A stretch of DNA of 8,221 bases from an uncultured Calothrix sp. (GTDB lineage Bacteria > Cyanobacteriota > Cyanobacteriia > Cyanobacteriales > Nostocaceae): positions 1-8,221 of the forward strand of contig CAKZYM010001059.1 of assembly GCA_937884685.1 (NCBI GenBank). The letters are read 5' to 3'. Shown piece after piece: positions 7,142 to 8,221 of this stretch; the stretch's first letter is position 1; each line of letters starts with the position of its first letter. A program made the translations under genes and the position numbers. The notes beneath the pieces were generated by a model. The model ran no database searches. It saw only the letters and a program-made list of their open reading frames with translations, and was not told the origin of the DNA.

Positions 7142-7604
7142 ATAACCACAGCAAAATTAATGCGATCATCAGCATAGCAGTATAATTTTGAGCAAGCTTT
7201 TCGTATCGCGTTGCGATACGGCGGAACTGTTTGATTCGATTGATAGCACGCTCTACAAGGTTACGTTGACGGTAGATTTCTCGATTGAATGAACCGCGAC
7301 GCGGTTCATTGCTTAGTCTTGGGATGGTTAGACGGATACCACGACGACGGAGGTAATTACGTATTCTACGACCCGTATAACCTTTATCTCCAACCAGTCT
7401 TAAAGGGCGAATACGCGGACGACCTTTTCCAGAACGCTTAACAGCACCTTGTTCCATCAATTGTTCGAGAAAAAGTGACTCGTTGCGCTGACCTGGGCTG
7501 AGAAGAAAAGTTATCGGTTTACCTTTGCCTTCACAACGAATGTGTATTTTAGTACTGAACCCACCACGAGAACGACCTAGTTTTTCATCTTCTTCGCCCC
7601 TTTT
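7140..7604 (-). CDS. Transposase, second frame (orfB) with the rest of the DDE core
   Basis: This frame is -1 relative to orfA, opens after a TAA near 7605 and runs to TAG at 7140. It continues the protein naturally: DEKLGRSRGGFSTKIH, then Asp in LVGDKGYTG and Glu in RNLVERAINRIKQFRR followed by IATRYEK. In a fusion made by slipping -1 at the A-run the product is about 276 residues with the triad Asp108, Asp195, Glu240, which is normal for the group. The only independent starts are late (TTG at 7460, ATG at 7457) and would give a fragment with no first Asp, so expression by frameshift is far more likely. Confidence 0.85.
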   Translation of the reverse strand, partial: KRGEEDEKLGRSRGGFSTKIHIRCEGKGKPITFLLSPGQRNESLFLEQLMEQGAVKRSGKGRPRIRPLRLVGDKGYTGRRIRNYLRRRGIRLTIPRLSNEPRRGSFNREIYRQRNLVERAINRIKQFRRIATRYEKLAQNYTAMLMIALILLWL

Positions 7605-7969
7605 TTACCGCCTGCGGCGTGTTGATGGGCGCGTATCACTGTTCCATCCACGTAATGTACATCCCAATCAAGATGTCCTTCCTTATCGGCGTTAAGCGAA
7701 GCTCTACCGAAGGTAATCGCCTGCAACGATTCTAAAATTTGGTTCCAAATATCATTTTTTTGCCATCTGTAAAACCTTGTTGCGACGCTTTCCCACGGGC
7801 CGTAATGTTCAGGCATATCTCGCCAGGGCGCTCCCGTTCTAAGAATCCACAGAATTCCATTAATGACTGTTCGGTGGTCTTTACTTGGCTTGCCAGTATG
7901 AGGTTTCTGTGGTGGAAGTAATGGTTTTAACCGCTCCCATTGCTCGTTACTTAAATCTCCTCGATTCAT
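7577..7969 (-). CDS. Transposase, first frame (orfA) of the IS5-family element
   Basis: This is the N-terminal part (130 residues) of a DDE transposase. It opens MNRGDLSNEQWERLKPLLPP, the usual start of this group's DNA-binding region, continues through RTGAPWRDMPEHYGPW, and carries the first catalytic aspartate, Asp108, in YVDGTVIRAHQHAAGG. The frame ends at TAG (7577-7579) a few codons after an A6G4 run. I chose the ATG at 7969 because AGGG lies 7 nt upstream; a TTG one codon earlier (7972) is possible. Alone it lacks the second Asp and the Glu, so it cannot be a full enzyme; as in relatives it may bind the ends or regulate. Confidence 0.88.
   Translation of the reverse strand: MNRGDLSNEQWERLKPLLPPQKPHTGKPSKDHRTVINGILWILRTGAPWRDMPEHYGPWESVATRFYRWQKNDIWNQILESLQAITFGRASLNADKEGHLDWDVHYVDGTVIRAHQHAAGGKKGAKKMKN
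7597..7606 (-). promoter_or_regulatory. Candidate -1 frameshift site joining orfA and orfB
   Basis: On the minus strand the coding sequence reads GGT AAA AAA GGG GCG in the orfA frame, an A6G4 run. The second AAA can re-pair perfectly one base back, after which AGG GGC GAA GAA GAT leads into orfB. The classic A-AAA-AAG heptamer is present but not in the canonical register. Transcriptional slippage adding one A would give the same fused protein. The possible shift window is only 7577-7607, between the orfB-frame TAA and the orfA TAG. Confidence 0.65.
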
Positions 7970-8012
7970 CAATGCACCCTGCCCAAAATTACCTTTTTAT
8001 TAGGATACAACG

Positions 8013-8028
8013 AGTTTGAAAACACGCC
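8013..8028 (-). repeat. IS terminal inverted repeat, right end
   Basis: AGTTTGAAAACACGCC, the exact complement of 7126-7141. It lies about 43 bp upstream of the transposase ATG, so the transposase promoter must be largely within this short end or in flanking DNA. Confidence 0.9.
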
Positions 8029-8057
8029 CTAGTGTTGTGACAGTTGCGTAAGTCCTG

Positions 8058-8221
8058 ATATGAAGTGATTGAAAACCCCTGATTTTTAATATAGCGTTTA
8101 TCAAGCAACTGAGGTACAGCGATTAACTCATCCTGAAAAAGCTACGCTTTATCTCCCCTCTCCTTGATAAGGCTACGGTGTACACACAAGTGGGTATAAA
8201 GTAGGGAGGCTAAGGTTTACA
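8058..8221. other. Right flank of the MITE, no gene seen
   Basis: It begins with the ATATG copy of the presumed target duplication. It contains AAAGC-TAC-GCTTT near 8139-8151 and a TGTACA palindrome near 8178-8183. I find no reading frame of note. These short structures may be parts of dispersed repeats, but one window cannot show that. Confidence 0.4.

Larger units (their letters stand above)
7126..8028 (-). mobile_element. IS5-family insertion sequence, IS427-group-like
   Basis: This 903-bp element has perfect 16-bp terminal inverted repeats and CTAG on both sides (7122-7125 and 8029-8032); because CTAG is itself a palindrome, the visible perfect inverted repeat is 20 bp. The duplication may be CTAG or only its central TA, which would extend each end by one base. 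It carries one transposase in two overlapping frames on the minus strand. The product's DDE residues, YREK-like C-terminal motif and two-frame layout fit the IS427 subgroup of IS5. Both ends, both frames and the presumptive target duplication are intact, so it looks recently inserted and possibly active. Confidence 0.9.
7026..8057. mobile_element. MITE-like element interrupted by the IS
   Basis: AGGACTTACGCAAC at 7027-7040 has its exact complement at 8043-8056, and the terminal inverted repeats extend to 21 nt with 19 matching (7027-7047 and 8036-8056). ATATG occurs just outside on both sides (7021-7025 and 8058-8062), a likely 5-bp target duplication. Removing the IS and one CTAG leaves about 125 bp with no coding capacity. 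The left part also holds an internal hairpin: GGTGC(T)GTGACACT at 7059-7072 pairs with 7106-7118, with one bulged T. Non-coding, short, terminally inverted and flanked by a direct repeat: this is what a MITE looks like. The parent transposase is not in the window. Confidence 0.75.

Noticed and set aside
7739..7921. Plus-strand frame within the transposase
   Set aside because: Antisense shadow of orfA, which is clearly the real coding strand.

Overview
The window looks like accessory-rich chromosome from a filamentous, probably heterocyst-forming (Nostocales-type) cyanobacterium. The basis is a tandem heptamer array of the STRR kind common in such genomes, long AT-rich intergenic DNA, several small dispersed inverted repeats, an IS5-family insertion sequence, and an ABC exporter whose order (cyclic-nucleotide-binding-like domain, C39 peptidase, membrane domain, ATPase) is frequent in that group. 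The genus cannot be fixed from this sequence alone.

Layout. 15-3080 (minus): a complete peptidase-containing ABC exporter (PCAT) of about 1021 residues with an N-terminal CNBD-like domain. 3130-3309, just upstream of it: a compact cassette of oppositely oriented heptamer arrays around a small hairpin, bracketed by an 11-bp direct repeat. 3310-5265: about 2 kb with no convincing gene, holding only scattered hairpins and two very short ORFs with Shine-Dalgarno-like leaders. 5266-5358: two nested inverted repeats immediately downstream of an unrecognised 291-residue gene (5369-6244, minus). 6520-6945 (plus): a Nudix hydrolase, divergent from the 291-residue gene. 7026-8057: a MITE-like element of about 125 bp that has been interrupted by a 903-bp IS5-family (IS427-group-like) insertion sequence at a CTAG target. 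The IS transposase is split into two frames around an A6G4 slippery stretch. 8058-8221: no gene seen.

How the genes work together. The exporter would recognise a precursor peptide or protein, cut its leader (classically after a double glycine) and export the cargo. Neither a cargo gene nor a periplasmic adaptor gene is visible here; if they are linked they lie beyond the left edge, downstream of the exporter. The Nudix gene and the 291-residue gene are divergent and have no evident link to the exporter. I see no clear new multi-gene system. The most informative signals are the IS nested in a MITE and the two structured repeat elements placed next to genes.
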